Shown here: positions 44,470 through 53,288 of the stretch, piece after piece
Position numbering within the stretch: position 1 is the first letter of the stretch
Layout: each line of letters begins with the position of its first letter
NCBI RefSeq assembly: GCF_002091955.1
Contig: NZ_MKKY01000079.1
Coordinates: 150,992-214,991 of the forward strand
DNA: 64,000 nt
Reading direction: 5' to 3'
Origin: Rhodococcus sp. 1168
Lineage (GTDB): Bacteria; Actinomycetota; Actinomycetes; Mycobacteriales; Mycobacteriaceae
Program-made: the position numbers and the translations under genes
The notes under the pieces: model-generated
Databases searched by the model: none
The model's input: only the letters and a program-made list of their open reading frames with translations
What the model was told of the DNA's origin: nothing

Positions 44470-45363
44470 GTGAGAGAGGACAGGGAGTCCAGCCATGAGG
44501 CCGACGCAGTCTTGGGAGCGCAAGTGCGTTCGGCGAGGACGGCGCAGAAGTTGAGTCTGCGGGCACTGTCCGGTGCGCTCGGAGTGAGTCCGGCGACCGT
44601 GAGCCAGATCGAGAACGGCAAGACCGGAATCAGCGTCGTGCGCCTCAATCGAATCGCTGAAGCTCTCCATATCACCGTGCCGCAGATCCTCGACATCGTC
44701 GTCGACATGGAAACGCAGCATGCCCCGGCGATGCCGCTTGCGGAGACGCCAGGCGCGACATCGCCGAATCAGCACAGTTGGCGCAGCTACGCCCCGTTGG
44801 ATTTCGACCCGGTTCTATGGGCAGCCCTCGAGGAAATTCTGGAGATCGGCTATCACGGCGCGAGCGTTCGTAGTATTGCCGCGCGATGTGGGCTCTCGGT
44901 TTCCGGTATCTATCACTACTACACGAGCAAACAGCACATGCTGGTCACCATTCTCGACCACGCCATGACGGAATTGCAGCAGGGTAGCGAGGCCGCACGT
45001 GCCGAGGGGCAAGATCCGGTTCAGCGCTTCTGCCTGCTCGTGGAGAATCTTGTGCTCTTTCACACGCACCGGCGCGAACTCGGTTTCGTCGGATCGAGTG
45101 AGATGCGAAGCCTCGACACCGAGAATCGCCTAAGGGTCGCAGACCGACGCAGAACTCAGCAACGGATGGTCGACAAAGAAGTCACGGGTGCTGTCCACGA
45201 GGGATTGTTCCACAACGACCGCCCCTACGAAGCGTCCCGAGCGATCGTGACCATGTGTACCGCGCTCCCCAACTGGTGGCACCCCGACGGCCCTCTGAGT
45301 CCGGAACAAGTCGCAGAAAACTATGTCGGATTCGCCCTCGATATCATGAAATACGTTAGGTAG
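44470..45363 (+). CDS. XRE-TetR fusion transcriptional regulator
   Basis: 297 residues with two DNA-binding domains. An N-terminal XRE/Cro helix-turn-helix lies at about residues 15-75 (LSLRALSGALGVSPATVSQI then NRIAEALHITVPQIL). A TetR-type domain lies at about 115-160 (ILEIGYHGASVRSIAARCGL, then SGIYHYYTSKQHML), followed by a TetR-type ligand-binding part. GTG at 44470 is preceded by GAGG. It is divergent from the cyclase/FadD-like operon and probably represses it and itself through the two palindromes. TetR regulators in such places often sense acyl-CoA, which is inference. Confidence 0.85.
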   Translation: MREDRESSHEADAVLGAQVRSARTAQKLSLRALSGALGVSPATVSQIENGKTGISVVRLNRIAEALHITVPQILDIVVDMETQHAPAMPLAETPGATSPNQHSWRSYAPLDFDPVLWAALEEILEIGYHGASVRSIAARCGLSVSGIYHYYTSKQHMLVTILDHAMTELQQGSEAARAEGQDPVQRFCLLVENLVLFHTHRRELGFVGSSEMRSLDTENRLRVADRRRTQQRMVDKEVTGAVHEGLFHNDRPYEASRAIVTMCTALPNWWHPDGPLSPEQVAENYVGFALDIMKYVR

Positions 45364-45387
45364 CATCGCGAGTCGGCGCAGCCCGCT

Positions 45388-47076
45388 CTACTTCAGCCCG
45401 GTGAACTGATCGTCACGCCACTCGGCCGAGAGCACCTCGCCGGAGTCCTCGCGAGCCCGAAGTTCGACGCGTCGAATCTTGCCCGAGATGGTCTTCGGCA
45501 GTTCGAAGAACTCGATCCTTCGGATTCGCAGGTACGGGGCCAGATGCTCGCGTGCGTACTTCAGGATTTGAAATGCGGTCTCCTCGTTCGGTGCCCAGCC
45601 TGCTGCCAGGGCCACGTACGCCTTCGGGACTGCAAGTCGTGTTTCGTCGGGTGCCGGTACGACAGCAGCTTCGGCGACGGCGGGGTGCTCGATCAGCACG
45701 CTTTCGAGTTCGAACGGTGACACCTTGTAGTCCGAGGCCTTGAAGACGTCATCGGTGCGACCGACGTAGGTGATGTAACCGTCTTCGTCGCGGGAGGCCA
45801 CATCGCCTGTGTGGTAGTAGCCACCGGACATGACTTCCTCGTTGCGAGCCGGGTTGCCGAGGTATCCCGTCATCAGGTTGAACGGCTTCTTGGCCAGATC
45901 GAGACAGATTTCGCCTTCGTCGGCTTCCTCGCCGGTCACCGGATCGATGATGACGACCGGGATACCCGGCAACGGACGGCCCATGGCGCCGAACTTCAGT
46001 TTCGCTCCTGGCGTGTTCGCTACCAAGGCAGTCGTTTCCGTCTGACCGAAACCGTCGCGAATGTTGAGGCCCCACTCGTTCTGCACCCTCGAGATCACCT
46101 CGGGGTTCAGCGGTTCACCTGCGCCGATCGCTTCGCGCAACGCGCCACCTCCACCGGAGATGTCGGCCTGAATGAGCATGCGCCACACGGTCGGTGGAGC
46201 ACAGAACGTCGTCACCTCGGCGCGACGAATCTGGTCGAGGAGAGCGCTCGCGTCGAAGCGCTTGTAGTTGTAGATGAAGATGGTGGCTTCGGCGATCCAC
46301 GGCGCGAAGAAGCAACTCCACGCATGCTTGGCCCAGCCGGGCGAGCTGATGTTCAGGTGAATATCACCCGGCTTCAGACCGAGGAAGTACATCGTGCTCA
46401 AATGCCCTACCGGATAGGACACCTGCGTGTGCTCGACGAGCTTGGGCTTACTCGTCGTTCCCGAGGTGAAATACAGAAGCAAACGGTCGGACGGGGCAGT
46501 CACGGTCTCGAACGGCTCCGGACTCTCGACGTCGTAGGCTGCGTGAAAGTCGGTCCACCCGTCCGCATCTCCGACCGCGATTCTCAGGTAGTCCCCGGGC
46601 ACTTCCTCGAACTTGGACGTATCCGTTGGGTTCGCGATGACGGCTCGCGCCTGGCCGCGTTCGACTCTGTCGGTGAGATCCGCCGAGCCGATCGCCGTGG
46701 TAGTCGGCATCAATACGGCGCCGAGCTTCATGACCGCGAGCATCGAATCCCACAGCTCGACCTGGTTTCCGAGCATGAGAATCACGGAATCCCCGCGGCC
46801 GATACCGAGCCCAGAGAGCCACCGAGCCACCTGGTCCGAACGGTGCGACATCGATTCGAAGCTGTACTTCGCTTCGGACCCGTCTTCTTCGACGATCCAG
46901 AGCGCCGTCTTCTCGTTGCCCCGGGCGATAGCGTCGAACCAGTCGATTGCCCAGTTGAACCGCTCACCCAGATCGGGCCACTGAAAGTTCGATACGGCCG
47001 CGTCGTAGTCGCCGTAGGCATCGAGAAGTAGATCTCTTGCCGACTTGAAGGCGTCGTGTTCCGTCACGTTCGTCAT
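45388..47076 (-). CDS. AMP-dependent acyl-CoA synthetase (medium-chain type)
   Basis: 562 residues. AMP-binding signature LLLYFTSGTTSKPKLVEHTQ, then FAPWIAEATIFIYNYKRF, GFGQTETTALVAN, YHTGDVASRDEDGYITYVGR and the catalytic Lys motif PKTISGKIRRVELR. The WAKHAW and FDAS motifs resemble medium-chain acyl-CoA synthetases (AcsM-like). The start ATG at 47076 follows GGGAGAAAC. It is a single gene convergent with the XRE-TetR regulator, so it may belong to the same pathway but is not clearly under the palindromes. Confidence 0.88.
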   Translation of the reverse strand: MTNVTEHDAFKSARDLLLDAYGDYDAAVSNFQWPDLGERFNWAIDWFDAIARGNEKTALWIVEEDGSEAKYSFESMSHRSDQVARWLSGLGIGRGDSVILMLGNQVELWDSMLAVMKLGAVLMPTTTAIGSADLTDRVERGQARAVIANPTDTSKFEEVPGDYLRIAVGDADGWTDFHAAYDVESPEPFETVTAPSDRLLLYFTSGTTSKPKLVEHTQVSYPVGHLSTMYFLGLKPGDIHLNISSPGWAKHAWSCFFAPWIAEATIFIYNYKRFDASALLDQIRRAEVTTFCAPPTVWRMLIQADISGGGGALREAIGAGEPLNPEVISRVQNEWGLNIRDGFGQTETTALVANTPGAKLKFGAMGRPLPGIPVVIIDPVTGEEADEGEICLDLAKKPFNLMTGYLGNPARNEEVMSGGYYHTGDVASRDEDGYITYVGRTDDVFKASDYKVSPFELESVLIEHPAVAEAAVVPAPDETRLAVPKAYVALAAGWAPNEETAFQILKYAREHLAPYLRIRRIEFFELPKTISGKIRRVELRAREDSGEVLSAEWRDDQFTGLK

Positions 47077-47174
47077 GTTTCTCCCTGCTGTGGCACACGT
47101 CTCTCGCTAGCTCGACTCACGCTATGACTCACAGCTACCGATGCGCTACCCCCGAACAGGGGTACCGCACCCGA

Positions 47175-47606
47175 TCAGTCTCGCGCGTCCACGTAGTGCA
47201 GCGCGTCACCGAGTCGAGAGAACACCACCAGGTCGGGGTCCTGGCCGATGATCTCGATGGACCTACGCGCTGCATGGGTGGTGGCGACGATCGCCAGCGC
47301 AGTCAGCATGTTGCCCCGCACGAGGTCGACGAGGCAGGACAGCCCCGGCACCCCCAGGAATGTCACGCCACGAATATCGACGATGAGCGCACCGATCGCT
47401 CTATTGGACGCACTGAACAGTGCGGCCCGGAACTGAGAGACCGTCCCGAGGTCGACTTCACCGCTGACGACGACGCGGAGACATTTTCCGTGTCTGCTCT
47501 CGGAAATATCGAGGGTGGGAACGTCGAGAGGAGGGGATGGATCGAGGATGACAAGGCGTGGCACACCGCGTGCGCGCATCGAGCGCGGATCCGACAGACC
47601 TGACAT
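47175..47606 (-). CDS. STAS-domain protein, anti-sigma antagonist-like without the usual Ser
   Basis: About 143 residues. The STAS fold is visible in LRVVVSGEVDLGTVSQFRAAL and IGALIVDIRGVTFLGVPGLSCLV. In regulated antagonists the loop after the third strand reads F-L-D-S-S-G with a phosphorylated Ser or Thr; here it reads FLGVPG, so switching by that phosphorylation is unlikely. The start ATG at 47606 has AGGGGTGG upstream. No anti-sigma kinase is adjacent. The role may be scaffold binding to a partner kinase or membrane protein. Confidence 0.8.
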   Translation of the reverse strand: MSGLSDPRSMRARGVPRLVILDPSPPLDVPTLDISESRHGKCLRVVVSGEVDLGTVSQFRAALFSASNRAIGALIVDIRGVTFLGVPGLSCLVDLVRGNMLTALAIVATTHAARRSIEIIGQDPDLVVFSRLGDALHYVDARD

Positions 47607-47775
47607 AGTGGCCACCCCTGGGGTCGTTGAGTGGCCAATCATGCACGTCGTCGATGTCGGGCGAGCAACAAAAAAGATAACAGAACAATCGACGTTGAAT
47701 CACGAATCGGTAACGTCGGGACCGTACATGCGCGGAGTCGGAGCGCCGAGCTTCCGCGCACGTACGAGGAAGCGC

Positions 47776-48882
47776 CTAGATCCGTTCACCGGTTTCCGGA
47801 TGGAACAGGTGAACAGCGCCGTCGAGCCTGCTCAAACCGATGCTCTCACCAATCTTCGCGGGCGCACGCACCGCCGAGCGCGCGACGAGCGACACCGGTC
47901 CGCCGTCGAGGCCCTTGACCTTCGGATCATCCAGATGCGCGTACACGTAGGACTCGCTGCCCAGCTCTTCGATCAGATCGACCTTGCCCTCGAAACCCTC
48001 CCCCGTGCCGTGCACGATGCCGAGTTGCTCGGGCCTCAGGCCGATCGTCACGTTGTCGAGGCCGAGACCAGCGAGCTTGGTGAGCTCCTCACGCTCGAGC
48101 GGCAGCAGGAAGTTACCGATCCGAACACCACCCGATCCGATGGGAACGGTCATCAAGTTCATGGCAGGAGAGCCGATGAAGCCGGCCACGAAAGCGTTGA
48201 CAGGGTGGTCGTAGAGATCGGTCGGACTGGCGAACTGCTGCAGCTTGCCCCCGCGCAGCACTGCAACGCGGTCGCCCATCGTCATCGCCTCCACCTGGTC
48301 GTGGGTGACGTAGACGGTCGTGGTGCCGAGTCTGCGCTGCAACGCGGCGATCTGGGTACGAGTCTGCACACGCAGTTTAGCGTCGAGGTTGCTCAACGGC
48401 TCGTCCATGCAGAACACCTGCGGTTCCCGAACGATGGCGCGGCCCATGGCAACTCGCTGACGCTGACCACCGGAAAGCTTGCCCGGCTTGCGATCCAGGA
48501 AATCCGTCAGGTCGAGAATCTTGGCCGCATCGGCCACCTTCTTCTTACGCTCCTCGAGCGGAACGCCGCGCATCTTGAGCGCGAACCCCATGTTCTCTCC
48601 GACGGTCTTGTTGGGGTAGAGGGCGTAATTCTGGAACACCATCGCGATGTCGCGATCCTTGGACGGGACCCCGACCATGTTCTGCCCACCGATTTCGATG
48701 GCGCCGCCGTCGATCTCTTCGAGACCGGCGAGCATCCGGAGGGCGGTGGACTTTCCGGAACCCGAAGGCCCGACGAGGACGACGAATTCGCCGTCCTGGA
48801 TGTCCAGATCGAGTGAATCGACAGCGAGCGAGTCGGCACCTTCGTAGACGCAGGATGCCTTTTTGTACTTGATTGCAGCCAT
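47776..48882 (-). CDS. Polyol/sugar ABC importer ATPase (UgpC/MsmX type)
   Basis: 368 residues. ATPase core: P-loop GPSGSGKSTALRML, Q-loop VFQNYALYPNKTV, signature LSGGQRQRVAMGRAI, Walker B VFCMDEPLSNLDAKLR and VTHDQVEAMTMGD. A C-terminal OB-like regulatory domain follows (TIGLRPEQLGIV). It energises the importer made by the next three genes. ATG at 48882 follows AGGAGA. It is the last gene of the polyol operon on the minus strand, 32 bases after the second permease. Confidence 0.93.
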   Translation of the reverse strand: MAAIKYKKASCVYEGADSLAVDSLDLDIQDGEFVVLVGPSGSGKSTALRMLAGLEEIDGGAIEIGGQNMVGVPSKDRDIAMVFQNYALYPNKTVGENMGFALKMRGVPLEERKKKVADAAKILDLTDFLDRKPGKLSGGQRQRVAMGRAIVREPQVFCMDEPLSNLDAKLRVQTRTQIAALQRRLGTTTVYVTHDQVEAMTMGDRVAVLRGGKLQQFASPTDLYDHPVNAFVAGFIGSPAMNLMTVPIGSGGVRIGNFLLPLEREELTKLAGLGLDNVTIGLRPEQLGIVHGTGEGFEGKVDLIEELGSESYVYAHLDDPKVKGLDGGPVSLVARSAVRAPAKIGESIGLSRLDGAVHLFHPETGERI

Positions 48883-48914
48883 GACTTGTTCTCCTGATTC
48901 GTGAAAGGGCCGAG

Positions 48915-49805
48915 TTACTTGATGGCGCCGAAGGACAGACCGCGCACGAGCTTGTTCTGCGCAAACCACCCAGCAAGGACGACGGGGAGTGCTGCGAACG
49001 TCGCAGCGGCGGACAGCTGGGCCCAGTACAGCCCCTGACCGGTGATGAATCCGACGAGATAGACCGGAATGGTCTGTGCCTGAACCGCTGTGAGGTTGAC
49101 TGCGAAGAAGAACTCGTTCCACGAGAAAATCACGCAGATCAGCGACGTCGCGGCGATTCCAGGAGAGACGAGAGGCAGAATCACCTCACGGACCGAGGTC
49201 CACAGCGACGCACCGTCCATGCTCGCGGCCTCGAGCAGTTCGCTCGGCACCTCGAGGAAGAACGACCGCATCATCCACACCGCGATAGGGAGGTTCATCG
49301 CGGTGTAGAGGATCACCAGCGTCCAGATATTGTCCAGCATGCCGATATCACCCACGATGACGTACAGCGGCACGATGGCCGCGACGACCGGGAGCATCTT
49401 GGTGGAGATGAAGAAGAACAGCACGTCCTTCGTCTTCTTCACCGGCCGAAGCGACAGCGCAAATGCAGCCGGAACACCCAGCAGCAGAACGAGAAGCGTC
49501 GATACGATCGTCGCGAAAGCAGAGTTGAGCAGCGCAGTGCCGATACCACTGTCGAGTACCCCGCGGTACTGATCGAGCGTCGGGGTGAAGAACAGTTTCG
49601 GTGGGTCGGAGTACGCGTCGGCCTCTTGCTTGAAACCGGTGAGGACCATCCAGAGCACCGGGAAGAAGAAAACGATCCCGGCAACCCACGCAACGACAGA
49701 CCAGATGGTGCCCGGCCCCCAGTTGCTCCTACGCTTGATCGCCACGCCGTCCGAGGTCTGCGGCACTGCTCTCTTACGCTTCTTGTTCGTGGTTGCGGTA
49801 CTCAT
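48915..49805 (-). CDS. Polyol/sugar ABC permease (MalG/UgpE type)
   Basis: 296 residues with six hydrophobic helices. The cytosolic EAA coupling motif is LLEAASMDGASLWTSVREVI. The N-terminus is basic and cytosolic (KKRKRAV). ATG at 49805 overlaps the stop of the first permease by one base. It forms the membrane channel with the previous permease. Confidence 0.92.
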   Translation of the reverse strand: MSTATTNKKRKRAVPQTSDGVAIKRRSNWGPGTIWSVVAWVAGIVFFFPVLWMVLTGFKQEADAYSDPPKLFFTPTLDQYRGVLDSGIGTALLNSAFATIVSTLLVLLLGVPAAFALSLRPVKKTKDVLFFFISTKMLPVVAAIVPLYVIVGDIGMLDNIWTLVILYTAMNLPIAVWMMRSFFLEVPSELLEAASMDGASLWTSVREVILPLVSPGIAATSLICVIFSWNEFFFAVNLTAVQAQTIPVYLVGFITGQGLYWAQLSAAATFAALPVVLAGWFAQNKLVRGLSFGAIK

Positions 49806-50755
49806 CACGCAGCCTCCTCGTTTCCACTGAAGCTCTTGAAGATCAGTCTCAGCGCCAGGGTGCTGACGATGATGGTGGCGACCACGGTGACCACGCCCAT
49901 GGCCGCAGCCTGGCCGATGTCGAATCCGAGGAACGCACGCTGGTAGATGTAGAAGGGCAAGTTGGCACTGGCGACGCCGGGTCCGCCGGAGGTCATCATG
50001 TAGACGGCGTCGAATGTGTTGACCAGGTAGATCGCGCCGAGAACGGCACCGAGTTCGATGAAGCGTCGCAGATGCGGGAACGTGAGTTCGCGGAAGAGCG
50101 CGAGCGGCCCCGCGCCGTCGACGCGGGCAGCCTCGGCGATGTCCTTCGGCATCGACTGCAGACCGGCGAGGATCAACAGCATCATGAAGGGCGTCCACTG
50201 CCACACCAGGTTCGTCATCACCGCAGCCAACGGAAAGCGCGAGACCCAGTCGATCTGGCCGACCCCGAACGGGCTGAGAGCGAAGTTGATCAAACCGAAG
50301 ACCGGGTCGAACATCGTGGTCTTCCAGATCAGCGCGCCCGCAACCGGCGTGATCAGGAAAGGCGTGATCAGCAGTGTGCGAATCAAGCTGCGGCCGATGA
50401 ACTTCCGATCGAGCAGCAACGCGAGGAAGAGCCCCAGTATGACGGAGATGAGGACGGTTCCGACGATCATGATCACGGTGTTCAGGGCGACCTGACGGAA
50501 CTGACTGTCACGGAACACGTCGACGTAGTTGTTGAGCCCGTTGAACTCCTGCGACCCTGGCCGCACGAGGTTCCATGATTGCGTCGAGTAGTACAGCGTG
50601 AACAGGAACGGTACCTGGGTGACGATGATCGCAAAGACCATGGCCGGTAGCAACGGCCCGCGACGACGCCAACCCTCCGCTTTCGAGATCACCCTCGGTC
50701 TAGGTACGAACTTTTCCGAATCCGCCTGTGACGATTGCACTTCGGTTGCGGTCAT
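49805..50755 (-). CDS. Polyol/sugar ABC permease (MalF/UgpA type)
   Basis: 316 residues with six hydrophobic helices and EAA motif DIAEAARVDGAGPLALFREL. The binding-protein stop overlaps its ATG by four bases, and its own stop overlaps the next permease. Together with the partner permease it forms the translocation path. Confidence 0.92.
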   Translation of the reverse strand: MTATEVQSSQADSEKFVPRPRVISKAEGWRRRGPLLPAMVFAIIVTQVPFLFTLYYSTQSWNLVRPGSQEFNGLNNYVDVFRDSQFRQVALNTVIMIVGTVLISVILGLFLALLLDRKFIGRSLIRTLLITPFLITPVAGALIWKTTMFDPVFGLINFALSPFGVGQIDWVSRFPLAAVMTNLVWQWTPFMMLLILAGLQSMPKDIAEAARVDGAGPLALFRELTFPHLRRFIELGAVLGAIYLVNTFDAVYMMTSGGPGVASANLPFYIYQRAFLGFDIGQAAAMGVVTVVATIIVSTLALRLIFKSFSGNEEAA

Positions 50756-52104
50756 CCCTGGCCCTCCTGGTACGTCTTACCGACCACTTCGGCGTATTGC
50801 TGCGCTTGCGCGAGCGCGTCCTGGACGCTGATCTGTCCTGCCACTGCTGCGCTGATCTGTTGACTGACGCGGGTTCCGAGATCCTGGAATTCCGGGATGG
50901 TCAGGAACTGCACTCCGGTGTAGGGAACCGGATCCACGGTCGGCTTGTTCGGGTCCGCACCATTGATGGAGTCGAGCGTCACCTGGCCGTACGCAGCCGA
51001 TGCTTGTTTGTACTCGGGAATCTCGTAGGTCGACAAGCGGCTCCCCGGAGGCACACGCTCCCAACCCAATTCGTTGCCTACCTTGTTCAGGTATTCCTTA
51101 CTGGTCATCCACGACACGAACTTCCACGCTTCGTCCGGATTCTTCGACGTCTTCGGGATGCCGAGAGCCCACGAGTACAGCCAGCCGTTGTCGCCCTTGA
51201 CCGCGCTCGGCGCCTTCGCATACCCGATCTTGCCGACGACATTGCTCGACGTGGGATCCTCGAGCACCGACACTGCCGAGGTGGCGTCGTACCACATCGC
51301 GGTGTTTCCCTGCGAGAGCTGAGTACCGCACTCACTGAATCCACTGGTCGCTGCACCTGCTTGACCGTGTGTGCGAACGAGGTCGACGTAGAACTGGACG
51401 GCCTCTTCCACCTGCGGACTGTCGAGTTGTGCGTTCCAGTTCTCGTCGTACCAACGTCCGCCGAACGCATTGATGACGGTGTTCAAAGGCGCAAGAACTT
51501 CGCCCCAGCCCGGCTTTCCGCGTAGGCAGATTCCGGAAACATCTTCATTGTCGAGCTTCGCGGCGGCATCGGCGACCTCTTGCCAGGTGGGCTCCTCGGG
51601 CATCGTGATGCCTGCCTCCTGCATGAGGTCCTTGCGGTACATCAGGAACGAGGACTCACCGTAGAACGGCACCGAGTACATGCTGCCCTCGTAGGAGAGC
51701 GATTCCTTCAGTGTCGGGATGAAGTCGTCCTCGTCGTAACCGGGAGTTTCGTTTGCGTACTCCGAAAGATTGGTGAGCCAATCGTTCTCGGCCCACTGCG
51801 GCGTCTCGAAATTACTGATCATCACGACGTCGAACTCACCGCCACCGGTCGCCACGGAGGCAGTGATCTTCGCGCGCGCTTCGTTCTCCGACAGTGAGAC
51901 GAACTTCAGGTTGATTCCTGGGTTCTCCTCCTCGAACTCCGGTGCCAGCGAAATAGCGTCGGACATTTGCGAGTTCGAGACGATGGCCACGGTGATCGTC
52001 GTGCCGTCACCATTTCCGCCGAACGATCCAGCGCCGGCACAGCCGGACAGCACCAAGGTCATCGCGAGCGATGCCGCGACGGCCACTTTCGGTAGAACTT
52101 TCAC
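50752..52104 (-). CDS. Extracellular polyol/sugar-binding lipoprotein
   Basis: 450 residues with a signal peptide ending in lipobox LVLSGC and a Gly-rich linker. The mature part is a family 1 solute-binding protein (TITVAIVSNSQMSDAISLAP; FDVVMISNFETPQWA; PEEPTWQEVADAAAKL). It captures the substrate outside the membrane. The operon neighbours (polyol dehydrogenases and a xylulokinase-type kinase) point to sorbitol, mannitol, arabitol or similar. GTG at 52104 overlaps the SorC regulator stop as GTGA. Confidence 0.92.
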   Translation of the reverse strand: MKVLPKVAVAASLAMTLVLSGCAGAGSFGGNGDGTTITVAIVSNSQMSDAISLAPEFEEENPGINLKFVSLSENEARAKITASVATGGGEFDVVMISNFETPQWAENDWLTNLSEYANETPGYDEDDFIPTLKESLSYEGSMYSVPFYGESSFLMYRKDLMQEAGITMPEEPTWQEVADAAAKLDNEDVSGICLRGKPGWGEVLAPLNTVINAFGGRWYDENWNAQLDSPQVEEAVQFYVDLVRTHGQAGAATSGFSECGTQLSQGNTAMWYDATSAVSVLEDPTSSNVVGKIGYAKAPSAVKGDNGWLYSWALGIPKTSKNPDEAWKFVSWMTSKEYLNKVGNELGWERVPPGSRLSTYEIPEYKQASAAYGQVTLDSINGADPNKPTVDPVPYTGVQFLTIPEFQDLGTRVSQQISAAVAGQISVQDALAQAQQYAEVVGKTYQEGQG

Positions 52105-53150
52105 TTGGACACCTTTCCCTCTGGGTCGTTTCTGCAGGCTCCACTGTCAACCTTCGTGTGCGCCATCAACCAACGCGCACTTTCGATATCGGTCACCAGC
52201 ACGGTGGCGAAGCCTCCGCGAAGTGCGCCGAGAATCGCCTGATGCTTCTTGATGCCACCGGAGATCAGGATCGCCCGATCACAGTCACGAATGGCGTCGA
52301 GTCCGACCGATACGGTCCGCCCTGGCAAGGATCCTCCGGTGGGAGTGCCGTCGAGGTCGAAGAACCTGCCGCCGATCTCGCCGACGGCACCGAGGTGGCG
52401 CAGTTCGTCGAGAATGTCCAGGTCGATGAAGCTTCCCTCGAACAGGGTCGTGGACGTGGAAACGGGACCGAGACCGTACATCATCACATCAGCCTCGGTC
52501 CCGGCTTGGATGGCACGAGAAATCACCGAATCCTGCTGCAGCGCAGTGACCGTGGCTGGGTCGGCGTACAGCGGCGCGTTGAGGCGCACCGGCTTCGCCT
52601 GCAGGTACTGCGCACACCGACCCAGGGTGTATTCGACGCCGGTTTGATAGTCGGCCGAACTCATCGAACCGTCGAGTTGAACCACGCGGTCGCATCGCGC
52701 TCCACGCGTCTTGAGCGACTGGGCGACTGCGACAGTTTCCGGCCCCCAGGTGAACCCGAGGACGTCGGCACTCTCCAGGCGCCGGGAGAGCATCGCCGCG
52801 GCGGCCCGCCCCAACGATCCGTACCCGGTGTCGGTTCCGTCGATGACATCGGGAACGACAAGTGCTTCGGTGAGGTCGAATTCGCGCTCCAAGTCAGCTT
52901 CGATGTCAGCGTGCACGGTGCCCTGCAGTTCGTCGGGCACATTAATCTCGATGGTCACCAACCCCAGCGCTCGCGCCTTGGCAACGAGTCGGCCGGCGGT
53001 GGGACGCGAGATTCCGAGTTTCTTCGCGATCTCGGCCTGAGTCGCGCCCTCCAGGTGGTACATCGACGCCGCGCGGAGAGCGAGTCGGAGGTCGTCGCTC
53101 GACTTCGACGAGCGCTGCACTCCCGTTACCTCGGGGACCGATGCGGTCAC
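52101..53150 (-). CDS. SorC/DeoR-family sugar-responsive regulator
   Basis: About 349 residues. N-terminal helix-turn-helix (ASMYHLEGATQAEIAKKLGI, SRPTAGRLVAKARALGL) followed by a SorC-type sugar-binding domain (about 65-340). I prefer GTG at 53150, seven bases after AGGGAG; GTG at 53156 is too close to that site. It leads the transporter operon and is divergent from the dehydrogenase pair. The TGAGCA/TGCTCA repeats in the gap are probable operators. A phosphorylated sugar or the polyol itself may be the inducer. Confidence 0.9.
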   Translation of the reverse strand: MTASVPEVTGVQRSSKSSDDLRLALRAASMYHLEGATQAEIAKKLGISRPTAGRLVAKARALGLVTIEINVPDELQGTVHADIEADLEREFDLTEALVVPDVIDGTDTGYGSLGRAAAAMLSRRLESADVLGFTWGPETVAVAQSLKTRGARCDRVVQLDGSMSSADYQTGVEYTLGRCAQYLQAKPVRLNAPLYADPATVTALQQDSVISRAIQAGTEADVMMYGLGPVSTSTTLFEGSFIDLDILDELRHLGAVGEIGGRFFDLDGTPTGGSLPGRTVSVGLDAIRDCDRAILISGGIKKHQAILGALRGGFATVLVTDIESARWLMAHTKVDSGACRNDPEGKVSK

Positions 53151-53168
53151 GAACACTCCCTAAACTCA

Positions 53169-53203
53169 GTGAGCAGATGCTCACAATATGCTCTTCTGCT
53201 CAT
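53169..53203. promoter_or_regulatory. Operator cluster between the SorC gene and the polyol dehydrogenase gene
   Basis: GTGAGCAGATGCTCAC (53169-53184) has 7-base perfect arms about two bases. Two further half-sites follow, TGCTCT (53189-53194) and TGCTCA (53197-53202). Four half-sites at regular spacing suit a SorC-type tetramer acting on both divergent operons. Confidence 0.65.
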
Positions 53204-53288
53204 TAAGCTAACATTAAGGTGTGATCTACACAACACCTACCATGAGCGGAGCCGGCGTGATCAGAGAAGCGGAAGCAGGGAGATCTTT

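Noticed and set aside
45811..47031. 406-codon open frame on the plus strand
   Set aside because: Mirror of the medium-chain acyl-CoA synthetase, which carries all AMP-binding motifs.
47515..48816. 433-codon open frame on the plus strand
   Set aside because: Mirror of the ABC ATPase gene; the minus-strand frame has complete ABC motifs.
52071..53288. Upstream in-frame extension of the polyol dehydrogenase
   Set aside because: It would run through the SorC gene and its operator region. The protein family begins at the GTG at 53289, which has a ribosome-binding site.
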